Shown one piece after another: positions 35,300 through 43,562 of a DNA stretch of 64,000 nt (its first letter is position 1; each line of letters starts with the position of its first letter). The position numbers and the translations under genes were made by a program. The notes below the pieces were generated by a model. It saw nothing but the letters and a program-made list of their open reading frames with translations, made no database searches and was not told the origin of the DNA. This stretch comes from Hoeflea sp. BAL378 (GTDB taxonomy: Bacteria > Pseudomonadota > Alphaproteobacteria > Rhizobiales > Rhizobiaceae), in assembly GCF_000759435.1 (NCBI RefSeq), contig NZ_JRJG01000001.1:1-64000 (forward strand). Reading direction: 5' to 3'.

Positions 35300-36009
35300 T
35301 GCGCGGCGGCTCCCGTCGTCATGTCATGGCGCATGAACGCATTGAGATGCGCGGCCACGACAGCGGGGCGCTCGATCACGGCCAGATGGCCGGCGCCTTC
35401 GATCTCGACGAAGCGGCCCCGCGGCAGACGATCGGCCAGGTCGCGACCGACGGAGGGCGGCGTCACCGTGTCGTCGGCGCCGGCCATCACCAGCACCGGG
35501 CAAGTGATGGCGGGGAGGCTGGCGGAATTGTCCGGCCGTCCGGCAAGCGCCGCCTGGTGGCGCGCGAAGACATCGAGCCCCTGGCTGCGGGCCATGCGGG
35601 CGACAGTCGCGCGCAGCTCGGCATTGTCGCGGCTGGCGGGACCGAGCAGGCTGTTGCAGATGGAGGTGGCGAGTTCTTCGATGCCCTCGCGCCGCGCCCA
35701 GGCGACGACCTTGCCGCGCTGGGCTGCGGCCCTCTCGCTGTCGGCCGCGGCGGTGCATCCGATCAGCACGAGGCCGGCGACGCGGTCGGGCGCGCGCCGG
35801 GCGATCTCCAAGGCGAGATAGCCGCCCATCGACATGCCGACGAGCACGGCGCGGTCGGGCAGGGTCGACACGAGGGAGGAGGCGATGTCCTCGAAGCTGT
35901 CGCTGTCGGGCAGCGCGAGCGCGACCGAATCGGTGTCGGCATACTCCAGGACGCCGGCGAAAACGTCCGGCGTGCAAAGCAATCCCGGCAGGCACAGCAG
36001 GCGCGGCAT
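35296..36009 (-). CDS. Alpha/beta hydrolase of cluster A
   Basis: 237 residues from the ATG at 36009, 8 bases after GGAGG; an in-frame TTG at 36015 is too close to that site. The catalytic Ser60 is in GMSMGG (58-63), Asp in AGADDTVTPP, and His in EGAGHLAVIERP. The layout is that of carboxylesterases and meta-cleavage hydrolases (MhpC/PcaD-like). It is the first gene of the minus-strand operon hydrolase, flavoprotein, acyl-CoA ligase, thiolase, all linked by overlaps. A likely promoter lies at 36034-36062. Confidence 0.9.
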   Translation of the reverse strand: MPRLLCLPGLLCTPDVFAGVLEYADTDSVALALPDSDSFEDIASSLVSTLPDRAVLVGMSMGGYLALEIARRAPDRVAGLVLIGCTAAADSERAAAQRGKVVAWARREGIEELATSICNSLLGPASRDNAELRATVARMARSQGLDVFARHQAALAGRPDNSASLPAITCPVLVMAGADDTVTPPSVGRDLADRLPRGRFVEIEGAGHLAVIERPAVVAAHLNAFMRHDMTTGAAAQ

Positions 36010-36033
36010 CGGCAAATCCTCCCTATGGAGAAA

Positions 36034-36062
36034 TTGCTAGACCAGAAAATTCCAAGGGTCAA
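36034..36062 (-). promoter_or_regulatory. Putative promoter/operator of the hydrolase-thiolase operon
   Basis: On the minus strand TTGACC (36062-36057) and TAGCAA (36039-36034) are spaced by 17 bases, an acceptable housekeeping promoter. The overlapping word GGTCTAG (36043-36037), followed by CAATTT, ends 27 bases before the start codon. The same GGTCTAG word occurs at a mirror position in the opposite promoter (36270-36276), suggesting one regulator for both sides. Confidence 0.45.
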
Positions 36063-36240
36063 GGCGGTGTTCAAAAATTAGTACGGAGTTTCGCTTGACG
36101 GAACAAGCTAGGCGGGAGTCGTTGGCTGCTGAGCGTTTATTGCTGCGCCAAAGGGGCAAATCGGGGAAGTTGCGGCCCCCGATGCGACCAGAATTCCGTG
36201 TGGCAGCGGCGTGTCCGTGGCCGGCCGATCCGGCTCCGGC

Positions 36241-36280
36241 TTGACAAAGTCGGCATATTCGACCAATTTGGTCTAGTAAT
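36241..36280 (+). promoter_or_regulatory. Putative promoter/operator of the dioxygenase gene
   Basis: TTGACA at 36241-36246 is followed by a perfect 6+1+6 palindrome GACCAATTTGGTC (36261-36273) that runs into GGTCTAGTAATAT (36270-36282). The GGTCTAG word ends 23 bases before the start codon and is shared with the divergent promoter. The palindrome is a candidate operator for the HxlR or IclR protein encoded downstream. Confidence 0.45.
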
Positions 36281-36299
36281 ATACAAAAGGAACGCAGTG

Positions 36300-37832
36300 A
36301 TGTCCCACGACACTCCCCTGATGGTGACCGCGGCCAATGTACGGATGGTCGCGCCCGACGGAACGCCGCCGCCGGACGCGCCGGACTGGATCAAGGGATA
36401 TGATCACCCGTATCTGCACGGCGCCTTCGCGCCCAGCGACGTGGAATATGACGCCGAGGACCTGGAGGTGGAGGGCGAGATCCCCGCGGACCTGTGCGGC
36501 GCCTATGTGATGAACGGGCCGTCGCAGCGCTTCGAGCCGGTCAACAGCAAATATCACTACTACGACGGCGACGCGCAGCTCCGGGCGATCTATTTCCGCG
36601 ACGGCAAGGCGACGTTCCGGCAGCGATATCTGCGCAGCGGCGCCTTCCTGGTGGAGGAGAAGGCGGGTAAGGCGATCTGGCCGGGCATTGCCGGACCCTA
36701 TGATTTCCGGCTTCCCGGCTCGCCGATCAAGGACGTATCGAACACCGACGTGATCTATTACAACGGCCATCTCCTGTCGCTGTGGCACATGGCGGGCGAT
36801 CCCTACCGAGTCGATCCGCTGACGCTCGAGACGACCGGCCGCGAGACGCTTCACGGCAAGCTCAAGCACAGCCTCTCGGCCCATTCCAAGACCGACCCGA
36901 ACACCGGCGAACTGTTCTTCTTCAACTACCAGGACGAGCCGCCCTACATGAGCTACGGGATGGCCGACGCCGAGGGCAGGCTGAAATTCGACATCGACAT
37001 CGATCTCGGCGGCCCGCGGTCGCCGCACGATATGGGGCTCACGGAAAACTACGCCATCCTGCACGACCTGCCGTTCTACCACGATGTCGACATCCTCAAG
37101 GCGCACAACCGCCGCGTCATGGGCTTCCACCGCGACCAGCCGGCACGCTTCGGCCTGATCGATCGTTTCGGGCGCAGCGACAGGGTTCAGTGGTTCGAGG
37201 CCGAGCCCTGCTACATCCTGCACATCTCCAACTCCTGGGAAGAGGGCGACTGGGTGCACATGATCGGCTGCCGCCAGGACGACCCGATGCCGCAGAAGGA
37301 CGCCCGCGACCACCACCTGGCCTCGATGATGGCCTATCGCCGCCGCAGCCACGTGATGTACCGCTGGTCGTTCAACGTGAAGACCGGCGCCACCCGCGAG
37401 GGCATGATCGACGAGACCAACACCGAGTTTCCCACGATCAATTCGCACATGACCGGGCGCAAGACCCGCTACAGCTTCAACCAGATCATCCCGGTGCCGC
37501 GCGAAGGCTCGCTCGAGGGGCGTTGCCAGACCTTCAACGGCCTGCTGCGCTACGATCTCGAGACCGGACAGACGCAGCGCTACGACTATGGCGACGGCGT
37601 CTACGGCTCGGAAGCGCCGGTCGCCGCTGCCCATGGGCAGCAGGGCCTGAAGGACGAGACCAGGGCCTACCCGGTGATGTTCACGACCGACAGCAATGAC
37701 TGGCAGTCCTATTGCCTGATCTTCGATGCCGCCGATATCACCGCGCCGATCGCCAAGGTGAAGATTCCGCGGCGGATCAGCATCGGCTTCCACACGACAT
37801 GGGTGGATGGATCCGAGATCTGGGGCGCGTGA
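36300..37832 (+). CDS. Carotenoid-cleavage/lignostilbene-type dioxygenase (RPE65 family)
   Basis: 510 residues from the ATG at 36300, preceded by AAAGGA; the frame is open 34 codons upstream without a conserved start. The four iron-binding His of the family are all present: His195 (SAHSKTDP), His243 (SPHDMGLTEN), His308 (LHISNSWEEG) and His498 (GFHTTW). The propeller fold is supported by GAYVMNGPSQRF and HYYDGDAQLRAIYF. Such non-heme iron enzymes split a C=C bond of carotenoids, apocarotenoids, stilbenes or phenylpropenes into carbonyls. Context (CoA ligase, thiolase, TRAP) favours a soluble aromatic or terpenoid substrate. No other carotenoid genes are visible. Confidence 0.92.
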   Translation: MSHDTPLMVTAANVRMVAPDGTPPPDAPDWIKGYDHPYLHGAFAPSDVEYDAEDLEVEGEIPADLCGAYVMNGPSQRFEPVNSKYHYYDGDAQLRAIYFRDGKATFRQRYLRSGAFLVEEKAGKAIWPGIAGPYDFRLPGSPIKDVSNTDVIYYNGHLLSLWHMAGDPYRVDPLTLETTGRETLHGKLKHSLSAHSKTDPNTGELFFFNYQDEPPYMSYGMADAEGRLKFDIDIDLGGPRSPHDMGLTENYAILHDLPFYHDVDILKAHNRRVMGFHRDQPARFGLIDRFGRSDRVQWFEAEPCYILHISNSWEEGDWVHMIGCRQDDPMPQKDARDHHLASMMAYRRRSHVMYRWSFNVKTGATREGMIDETNTEFPTINSHMTGRKTRYSFNQIIPVPREGSLEGRCQTFNGLLRYDLETGQTQRYDYGDGVYGSEAPVAAAHGQQGLKDETRAYPVMFTTDSNDWQSYCLIFDAADITAPIAKVKIPRRISIGFHTTWVDGSEIWGA

Positions 37833-37928
37833 GGAGGCCTGCGTGACGCGCCCGCGGCCGAGCCCGATCGCGCCGCCCTGTTGCGCCGGCGCGACCGTCG
37901 TGGTTGGCTGTGCGGCAGAGGTGGCCAT

Positions 37929-38918
37929 GTGAATGAGATCAATGCCGACAAGGCGGCCCGGACCGGGCCTCCGACCACGTCGTTGCGGCGGGCGCTGCGG
38001 ATACTCGGCGATCCCTGGACGATGCTGATTCTCAAGGACGCCTACAATGGCGAACGCCGCTTCAGCGGCTTCCAACGGCGGCTCAACATTCCCAAGCAGA
38101 CCCTGTCGCTCAGGCTCGCGCATCTGTGCCATGAGCAGATGATGTATCGCCGCCAGGTCAGCCCCACCCACAGCACGCTCGAATACTGGCTGACGGCCAA
38201 GGCCTTCGACCTGCAGGACGCGATGTATTCGGTCTGGCTGTGGCACGAGGCCAATCCGCGCGACGTGAGCGTGCTGCCCTTCGAGATGGTCCACCGGACC
38301 TGCGGCCAGCGCATCAGCGCCACCTACCGCTGCACCCATTGCCGCAATGCGGCCACCAGCCGGACCGTCACGGTCGAACGCACCCAGCCGCTGCAGTTCG
38401 ACGGCGAACCGCGCGACCGGCTGTCGCGCCGCAACGACGCCGCGGTGACCGCCGCCGGAGACGCGGGCGCGGAGACGATGGTGGCGGCGTCGCTGGTGGG
38501 AGACATCGCCTGCAACGAGATCCTGTATGCGCTGTTCCAGTCCGGCAGGCATCTCACGGCGATTGCCGAGGACCTCGACCTCGGCCTCTCCGTCGTCCGC
38601 GGCCGGCTGGAGAAGCTGCGGCATCTCGGCCTGGTCGAGGAAAGCCGCGACGGCCGCAAGCAGGTCTATTCGGTGCTGCCCAAGGCCGACGAGTTCTATC
38701 CGCTGCTGCTGAGCATCGCCGATTGGGGGGACCGCTGGTGCAATGACGGGCAGCCGCCGCCGGAGCTGCGCATCCATGCCTGCGGGGAACTGGTGCGCGG
38801 TCGCTTCTGCTGCGATCATTGCGGTGGCTGGATCAGCCGCGACACGGTCTCCATCCGGCCGCGGGCCGGGGCGACGACCGCGGCGCCGGCGATGACCGAC
38901 GGACCGGAGCTGCAATGA
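37929..38918 (+). CDS. Duplicated HxlR-type winged-helix regulator with CxxC tails
   Basis: 329 residues from a GTG at 37929 that has GAGG 7 bases upstream. Two HxlR-like winged-helix units lie in tandem: residues about 15-130 (TTSLRRALRILGDPWTMLILKDAYNGERRFSGFQ) and about 185-310 (SLVGDIACNEILYALFQSGRHLTAIAEDL). Each ends with a Cys-bearing tail: HRTCGQRISATYRCTHC and HACGELVRGRFCCDHC. This is an internal duplication, and each tail may bind zinc. It probably regulates cluster A in cis and is co-transcribed with the IclR gene, which overlaps by 4 bp. Confidence 0.82.
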   Translation: MNEINADKAARTGPPTTSLRRALRILGDPWTMLILKDAYNGERRFSGFQRRLNIPKQTLSLRLAHLCHEQMMYRRQVSPTHSTLEYWLTAKAFDLQDAMYSVWLWHEANPRDVSVLPFEMVHRTCGQRISATYRCTHCRNAATSRTVTVERTQPLQFDGEPRDRLSRRNDAAVTAAGDAGAETMVAASLVGDIACNEILYALFQSGRHLTAIAEDLDLGLSVVRGRLEKLRHLGLVEESRDGRKQVYSVLPKADEFYPLLLSIADWGDRWCNDGQPPPELRIHACGELVRGRFCCDHCGGWISRDTVSIRPRAGATTAAPAMTDGPELQ

Positions 38919-39718
38919 CAATCGATCCCGACGACGACGCCGCCGATCCGAAATTCGTCACCGCGCTGGCGCGGGGCCTGGATCTGCTCAGCAGCTTCCG
39001 CAAGAACGAGGTGGAGCTGTCCAACCACACATTCGTCGAACGCACCGGCCTGCCCAAGGCCACCGTGACGCGGCTGACCTATACCCTGTGCAAGCTAGGC
39101 TATCTGGTGCAGTCCGCGCCGGGCGGCCTGTACCGGCTGGGGCCGGGCGTGCTGCGGCTCGGCTTCGGGGCGCTGGCCTCCACAGACATGAAGGACCGGG
39201 CCGAGGTCGAGCTGCGCGACCTCTGCGCCGGAGGCAACCCCAATGTCGCCGCGGCCATCGCCGAGCGGCACGATCTTTCGGCGGTCTATCTGGTTACCCA
39301 CCGCGCACCTTCGGCGATCCTGACGGCCTTCTATCTCGGCGCCCAGGTGCCGCTGTTCTCCACCTCCATCGGCCGGGCGCTGCTGATGGGGATGCCAGAG
39401 CAGGACAGCGAGGCGCTTCTCAAGCGCGCCTGCGACCGCGCGCGGTCCGACGAGGAGCGCGCCGGCTTCGTCCACGGGCTGGCGCGGGCGCGGGCGGATT
39501 TCGCGGCCTACGGATTCTGCACCTCGTTCAGCGAATGGCGCAAGGAGATCAACGGCATCGCCGCGCCGATCGTGCCGGTGGAAGGCGACCGGATCTTCGC
39601 GCTCAATGTCGGCGGCGTGGCCTTTCTCAACAGCGCCGAAGAGCTGATGGAAACCCGCGCCGAGCGCCTGCTGCGCGCCGCCCGCACCCTGAGCCTGAGG
39701 CCGACGGACCATGACTGA
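38915..39718 (+). CDS. IclR-family transcriptional regulator
   Basis: 267 residues; the ATG at 38915 overlaps the preceding stop (ATGA). The N-terminal winged helix covers about 12-80 (VTALARGLDLLSSFR ... HTFVERTGLPKATVTRLTYTLCKLGYLV); the effector domain follows, with VYLVTHRAPSAI, FSTSIGRALLMGMP, YGFCTSFSEWRKEINGIAAPI. IclR proteins often control aromatic and organic acid catabolism and bind small ligands. It is embedded between the HxlR regulator and a thioesterase, so cluster A may be under two-regulator control. Confidence 0.92.
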   Translation: MTIDPDDDAADPKFVTALARGLDLLSSFRKNEVELSNHTFVERTGLPKATVTRLTYTLCKLGYLVQSAPGGLYRLGPGVLRLGFGALASTDMKDRAEVELRDLCAGGNPNVAAAIAERHDLSAVYLVTHRAPSAILTAFYLGAQVPLFSTSIGRALLMGMPEQDSEALLKRACDRARSDEERAGFVHGLARARADFAAYGFCTSFSEWRKEINGIAAPIVPVEGDRIFALNVGGVAFLNSAEELMETRAERLLRAARTLSLRPTDHD

Positions 39719-40127
39719 CCGACCCGAGCACACCGGCGGCTTCACTAGCGCCTATGGCTTCCAGGACCTGATCGGCTTTCGCAAGACCGCGTTCCGAGAG
39801 GGCTATGTCCGCTTCGAACTCGATCTCGGGCCGCAACACATGAACCGGGCGATGGTGCCCCATGGCGGGGTTCACAGCGGCCTGCTCGACGCCGCGCTCG
39901 GCGCCGCGGGCGTCTATGACGGCTCGCCCAACGACTTCCGCCCTGCGGTCACGCTCAATCTCAACATCAGCTTCCTCGCCGTGCCCAAGGGAAGGATGCT
40001 GATCGCCGAGGGCCGGCGCGTCGGCGGTGGCAAGACGATCTACTTTTCCGAAGGCCATGTCGAGGACGAGACCGGCCTGGTGGTGGCGCGCGCCTCGGGC
40101 ACGTTCCGTCTGCTCAACCGGACCTGA
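39711..40127 (+). CDS. PaaI-type hotdog thioesterase
   Basis: 138 residues. The hotdog core HMNRAMVPHGGVHSGLLDAALGAAG contains the HGG-x-x-x-x-x-x-D pattern of PaaI/4HBT thioesterases; strands TLNLNISFLAVPKGRMLIAEGRRVGGGKTIYFSEGHVED and ARASGTFRLL complete the fold. It would hydrolyse an acyl- or aryl-CoA, releasing blocked CoA or a product. The start overlaps the end of the IclR gene by 8 bp, so it is part of the dioxygenase-regulator transcript and of cluster A. Confidence 0.9.
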   Translation: MTDRPEHTGGFTSAYGFQDLIGFRKTAFREGYVRFELDLGPQHMNRAMVPHGGVHSGLLDAALGAAGVYDGSPNDFRPAVTLNLNISFLAVPKGRMLIAEGRRVGGGKTIYFSEGHVEDETGLVVARASGTFRLLNRT

Positions 40128-40262
40128 AATGGCCTGAAGGCGGGCAAACCTGAACTCCCTGCAACCGGTACTGGCGGTGCGCGGGAAGCGGCGCGGCCGG
40201 CCGGAGCGGAACTTTCGGCGATGGCCGTCGTTGTCTGGCAGGCTCGCACAAAGGAGATTGCC

Positions 40263-40442
40263 ATGGCCGAACCAAACTGGGTTTTCATTCTTGCCATGAC
40301 CACGTTCGCGATCGCGGTCGGCTTGATCCTGTTTTCGATGGTCCGCACCCGTCGCGACAGGAAGAATCACGTCAAGACGTCGATCCCGCGGGAAGACATC
40401 GCCGAAGCCCGCGAAAAACGCACCGAAACGCCCTTCGTCTGA
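40263..40442 (+). CDS. Small single-pass membrane protein
   Basis: 59 residues from the ATG at 40263, with a good AAAGGAG upstream. One membrane segment (WVFILAMTTFAIAVGLILFSMV, about residues 5-26) is followed by a highly charged cytoplasmic tail (RTRRDRKNHVKTSIPREDIAEAREKRTETPFV). I do not recognise a family. The strong ribosome-binding site and high third-position GC support a real gene. Confidence 0.6.
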   Translation: MAEPNWVFILAMTTFAIAVGLILFSMVRTRRDRKNHVKTSIPREDIAEAREKRTETPFV

Positions 40443-40506
40443 GGTTCGCTCGGCAGTCCTGTGACCCGGGTCCGTGACCCGGGCGCCCGGCCACGCGTTG
40501 CAGTGC

Positions 40507-40548
40507 GATCCCCAGCGGCGCGAATTTGATCCCCAGCGCCGCGAATTT
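40507..40548. repeat. 21-bp tandem duplication
   Basis: GATCCCCAGCGGCGCGAATTT at 40507-40527 is followed directly by a copy at 40528-40548 with GGCG changed to GCCG. A second short duplication built on GTGACCCGGG lies just upstream (about 40471-40493). Both are non-coding, between the small membrane protein and exoD genes. Confidence 0.75.
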
Positions 40549-40552
40549 CTCG

Positions 40553-41170
40553 TCAGAGGCCCGGGCCGAGATAGAGGAACGCCAGCGGCGCGGCCAACAG
40601 CAGGACAAGCGAGACGAGCACCAGGCCCCCGTCGCGGGTGAGATAGCCGGCGGCAAACAGCGCGATCACCGCCGAGGCGATGGAGCCCGAAGTCGGGATG
40701 AATTCCATGAATGGCATGACCACCGTCAGCCCCAGCAGCAGGACCAGCGGGAGCCAGCGCCAGGGCCGGTGAAACAGGAATGTCAGGCGCGGCTTGAGAT
40801 AGCGCTCGACGACATGCACCGGTTTGCGCAGCCAGGCGATGCCCTTGGAGAGTTTGGCCGTGGACATCGGCCGTCGGGTGATGAAGCCCGGCAGCCAGAC
40901 CGATGTCCGTCCGATGATCATCTGCACCACGAGGATAAAGACGATCGCCGCCACCGTCGCGGTGATGCCGGGGATGGCGCTCGCCGGCGATGTGGAGATC
41001 AGCGAGAACACCAGCATCAGCGAGGCGAAGGACTGCCGGCCGAGCCGCGCGATCACATCCTCGACCCTGATGCTGTCGCCTTCGGCGGACGCCTCCAACA
41101 CGTCGAGAACATGGCTCAGGGCCCGGGTCTGCCGTTCCTCGGTCTCGGGGTCGGGCTTTGGCGCGTTCAT
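40553..41170 (-). CDS. exoD: ExoD-family membrane protein
   Basis: 205 residues from the ATG at 41170. After a charged head come the ExoD landmarks: LSHVLDVLEASAEGDSIRVEDVIARLGRQSFASLMLVFSLISTSPASAIPGI, RTSVWLPGFITRRPMS, and HRPWRWLPLVLLLGLTVVMPFMEFIPTSGSIASAVIALFAAGYLTRDGGLVL. Five or six membrane segments are evident. ExoD was found in Sinorhizobium as needed for normal exopolysaccharide and alkaline tolerance, but its biochemical role is unclear. It appears unconnected to the flanking catabolic clusters and may mark a boundary between A and B. Confidence 0.88.
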   Translation of the reverse strand: MNAPKPDPETEERQTRALSHVLDVLEASAEGDSIRVEDVIARLGRQSFASLMLVFSLISTSPASAIPGITATVAAIVFILVVQMIIGRTSVWLPGFITRRPMSTAKLSKGIAWLRKPVHVVERYLKPRLTFLFHRPWRWLPLVLLLGLTVVMPFMEFIPTSGSIASAVIALFAAGYLTRDGGLVLVSLVLLLAAPLAFLYLGPGL

Positions 41171-41339
41171 GGCAGTCACTCTGGTTTGCTTGCGTGACTG
41201 GCCCAACGCCGGTGCGCCGGAAAGGTTCGCGTCTTTTCCGGCGTGCGGGCGCGGTTAGGGGCGCCACCTCCATCACTTCCGCGGCAGGCCTCTCGACCAG
41301 GCCGGTGTCCAGTGGCGCTTGGGGCGTCGACTTGGCGGC

Positions 41340-41867
41340 TCAGCGGATGAACTGATCCACGTAGTCGGCGCCGAGACCCACCGCTTCGTAGTGCTTGCGG
41401 CACAGGTCGATCTTGGTGAAGACGTCCTCGAAACCCATGGTCTTGCCGTAGGGGTCGACATAGAGCATGACGCCGTTGACCTGGAAATAGGTGATCATCT
41501 CCTCGACGCCCTCCGGCACCACAAGCGTGTGGGTCTCGCCCGGCGGCTCGTAGACATAGCCGCCTTCTTCGGCCACCCAGTCGTGCTCGAGATAGTGCCA
41601 GCGCCCCTTGAGAACCCAGCCATGGACCGCCTGGGGGTGGCGGTGCCGCGACAGTACGCCGGATTTTCGGACCTTGAGCAGGTTCATCCAGTAGCCCTGC
41701 GAGCGGTTGAGGCAGAGCGGCCGGAACCAGACGTTCTCGGCTTGCGGCACCCAGATCCGCTCATCCCTGGGCACCGCGTCCGGAATGACGATCTCCGGCA
41801 GCGCTTCTGCGGGAAATGGCAACTGATAGGGCATCCGGGCGTCTGAATCGTTCTCTTCAACGGGCAT
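41340..41867 (-). CDS. Cupin of the 2,4'-dihydroxyacetophenone dioxygenase family
   Basis: 175 residues from the ATG at 41867, preceded by AAGGA. A single cupin barrel with metal ligands in SRHRHPQ (His75, His77) and GETHTL (His113), preceded by WFRPLCLNRSQGYWMNLLKVRKSG. The family is named after the enzyme that cleaves 2,4'-dihydroxyacetophenone to 4-hydroxybenzoate and formate, but most members have no tested function. Here it ends a sugar-acid-like operon (SDR, kinase, aldolase, hydroxyacid dehydrogenase, TRAP), so an isomerase or lyase role on a keto-sugar acid is also plausible. Confidence 0.8.
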   Translation of the reverse strand: MPVEENDSDARMPYQLPFPAEALPEIVIPDAVPRDERIWVPQAENVWFRPLCLNRSQGYWMNLLKVRKSGVLSRHRHPQAVHGWVLKGRWHYLEHDWVAEEGGYVYEPPGETHTLVVPEGVEEMITYFQVNGVMLYVDPYGKTMGFEDVFTKIDLCRKHYEAVGLGADYVDQFIR

Positions 41868-41877
41868 ATCGGGGTCC

Positions 41878-42582
41878 TTACATCGCTGAGTAGCCGCCAT
41901 CGACCGGATAGATGCTGCCGGTCACGAAGGAGGCCTGTTCGGATAACAGCCAGGCGACCAGGGCGCCGACTTCGGAGGGTTTGCCCCAGCGCCCTTGCGG
42001 TGTGCGCGCCAGGATGGGCTTGTTGCGATCGGGATCGGCGCGCAACGCGGTGGTCATTTCGGTCTCGATCCAGCCGGGTGCGATGGCGTTGACGCGGATG
42101 CCGTCCCCGGCCCATCTGCCGGCAAGCGCCTTTGTCAGTTGGGCGACGCCGCCTTTCGACGCCGAATAGGCCGGCACGAGGGGGCCGCCGAAATAGCTCA
42201 GCATCGAGGCCGTGTTGACGATGCCGCCGCCGCTCGCGGCCAGCAAGGGATGCGCCGAAACGCAGGTGCGCATGGTGCCGGTGAGGTTGATGTCGATGAC
42301 CTTTTCGAAGGTGGCGATGTCGTATTCGCCGCCGCGATCGAGGATGCCCGCGCAATTGACCAGGCCGTCCAGCCGCTCGATGCCGGCGAAGAAGGCCTGC
42401 ACGGCGGCGGTGTCGCGGACATCGAGCACGGAGGCTTTCGCCTGCGGGTGGCCGGCCCGGAAGCCCGCGACCTCATCCTCGCCGACGCCGGTGCAATGGA
42501 CGTTCCATCCGGCCTGCGCCAGCGCGTCGGCAATGCCGGCGCCGATGCCGCGCGTTCCGCCGATAACCACCGCCTGTCTCAT
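41878..42582 (-). CDS. Short-chain dehydrogenase/reductase of cluster B
   Basis: 234 residues. NAD(P)-binding GGTRGIGAGIADALAQAG at the N-terminus, NCAGIL in place of NNAG, catalytic Ser in GGGIVNTASMLSYFGG, YSASK with catalytic Tyr and Lys, and a C-terminal GSIYPVDGGYS close to the usual ending. It should oxidise or reduce an alcohol or ketone of the imported substrate. The start overlaps the kinase stop by 4 bp (ATGA) and the cupin follows after 10 bp. Confidence 0.93.
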   Translation of the reverse strand: MRQAVVIGGTRGIGAGIADALAQAGWNVHCTGVGEDEVAGFRAGHPQAKASVLDVRDTAAVQAFFAGIERLDGLVNCAGILDRGGEYDIATFEKVIDINLTGTMRTCVSAHPLLAASGGGIVNTASMLSYFGGPLVPAYSASKGGVAQLTKALAGRWAGDGIRVNAIAPGWIETEMTTALRADPDRNKPILARTPQGRWGKPSEVGALVAWLLSEQASFVTGSIYPVDGGYSAM

Positions 42583-43499
42583 GCATCATCCTCGTTCAGA
42601 AAGGCCTCGACCGCCGCCGCCCGGGGGATCGGCGCCACGGCGCCGTAGCCCTGCGTCGACAGGGCGGCTGCCGCATTGGCGTAGCGGGCCGCGGCAAACG
42701 GATCGTCGCCCGCGACCAGCCGCGCCAGGAAGGCCCCGTCGAAGGTGTCGCCGGCGGCGGTGGCGTCCACCGCCTTGACCCGGCGTCCGCGGATGCGGCG
42801 GCGTTCGTCGCCGGTTGCGACCAGCGTGCCTTCTTCCCCGAGCGTCAACGCGACGATGCCTGCGCCCAGGCGGAGGTAGAAGTCGGCGATGTCGTCGGGC
42901 TTTTCGAGACCCGTGAGCTGGCGCGCGTCGTCAAGCCCGGGGAGGGCGATGTCGCATTGCGCCATGGCGGCGTGGATCACCGCGCGGGCGCGCGGCAGCG
43001 GCCAGAGCTTGAGCCTGAGATTGGTGTCGTAGGAGACCTTGCCGCCCGCCGAACGGACATTCTCGATGGCCGCAAACACCGTATCGGCGGCGGTCGCCGA
43101 AATGCCCTGGCTGATTCCCGACACATGCAGGATCCGGGTTGCCTTGAGCGCGTCCTGCGGCAGGTCTTCGGGCCTCATCCGGCTGCTTGCCGACCCCGCC
43201 CGCAGATAGCTGAATTCGTGCCCGTTCGGACCGTGAGTGACGAAATAGACGCCGGTATGGGCATCCGCGACCTGTCTGACCGTCGAGGTGTCGATGCCTT
43301 CCCCAGCCCACAGCTCCATGAAGGAATTGCCGAACGTGTCGGCGCCGATATGGGTGAGATAGCCGACGCGGGCGCCCTGGCGCGCGGCCGAGATGGCGCA
43401 GTTCGATGTGTCCCCGCCATGGCCCGGCAGATAGCTGCCGCCCGGCTGCTGATTGAACTCGAGCATCGGTTCGCCAAGGCAGAGTATGTCAGTGGGCAT
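42579..43499 (-). CDS. PfkB-family sugar kinase, 2-keto-3-deoxygluconate kinase-like
   Basis: 306 residues. The opening DILCLGEPMLEFNQQPGGSYLPGHGGDTSNCAISAARQGARVGYLTHIG is typical of KdgK, and DATAAGDTFDGAF holds the catalytic Asp251 with the anion hole. KdgK phosphorylates 2-keto-3-deoxygluconate, the node for uronate and aldonate breakdown. Assignment to KDG rather than another keto-deoxy acid is inferred from similarity and context. It precedes the SDR (4-bp overlap) and is separated from the aldolase gene by a 14-bp stem-loop. Confidence 0.85.
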   Translation of the reverse strand: MPTDILCLGEPMLEFNQQPGGSYLPGHGGDTSNCAISAARQGARVGYLTHIGADTFGNSFMELWAGEGIDTSTVRQVADAHTGVYFVTHGPNGHEFSYLRAGSASSRMRPEDLPQDALKATRILHVSGISQGISATAADTVFAAIENVRSAGGKVSYDTNLRLKLWPLPRARAVIHAAMAQCDIALPGLDDARQLTGLEKPDDIADFYLRLGAGIVALTLGEEGTLVATGDERRRIRGRRVKAVDATAAGDTFDGAFLARLVAGDDPFAAARYANAAAALSTQGYGAVAPIPRAAAVEAFLNEDDA

Positions 43500-43521
43500 G
43501 GTCTTCCTCTTCTCTTCTTGC

Positions 43522-43551
43522 CCCCGCAGGCTGCCGGGGCAGCCTGCGGGG
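43522..43551 (-). terminator. Intercistronic stem-loop between RraA-like and kinase genes
   Basis: CCCCGCAGGCTGCC (43522-43535) pairs perfectly with GGCAGCCTGCGGGG (43538-43551). There is no T run. It lies between two same-strand genes and may attenuate the distal kinase-SDR-cupin part of the operon or protect the upstream mRNA. Confidence 0.6.
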
Positions 43552-43562
43552 CTTGTTCGGTT

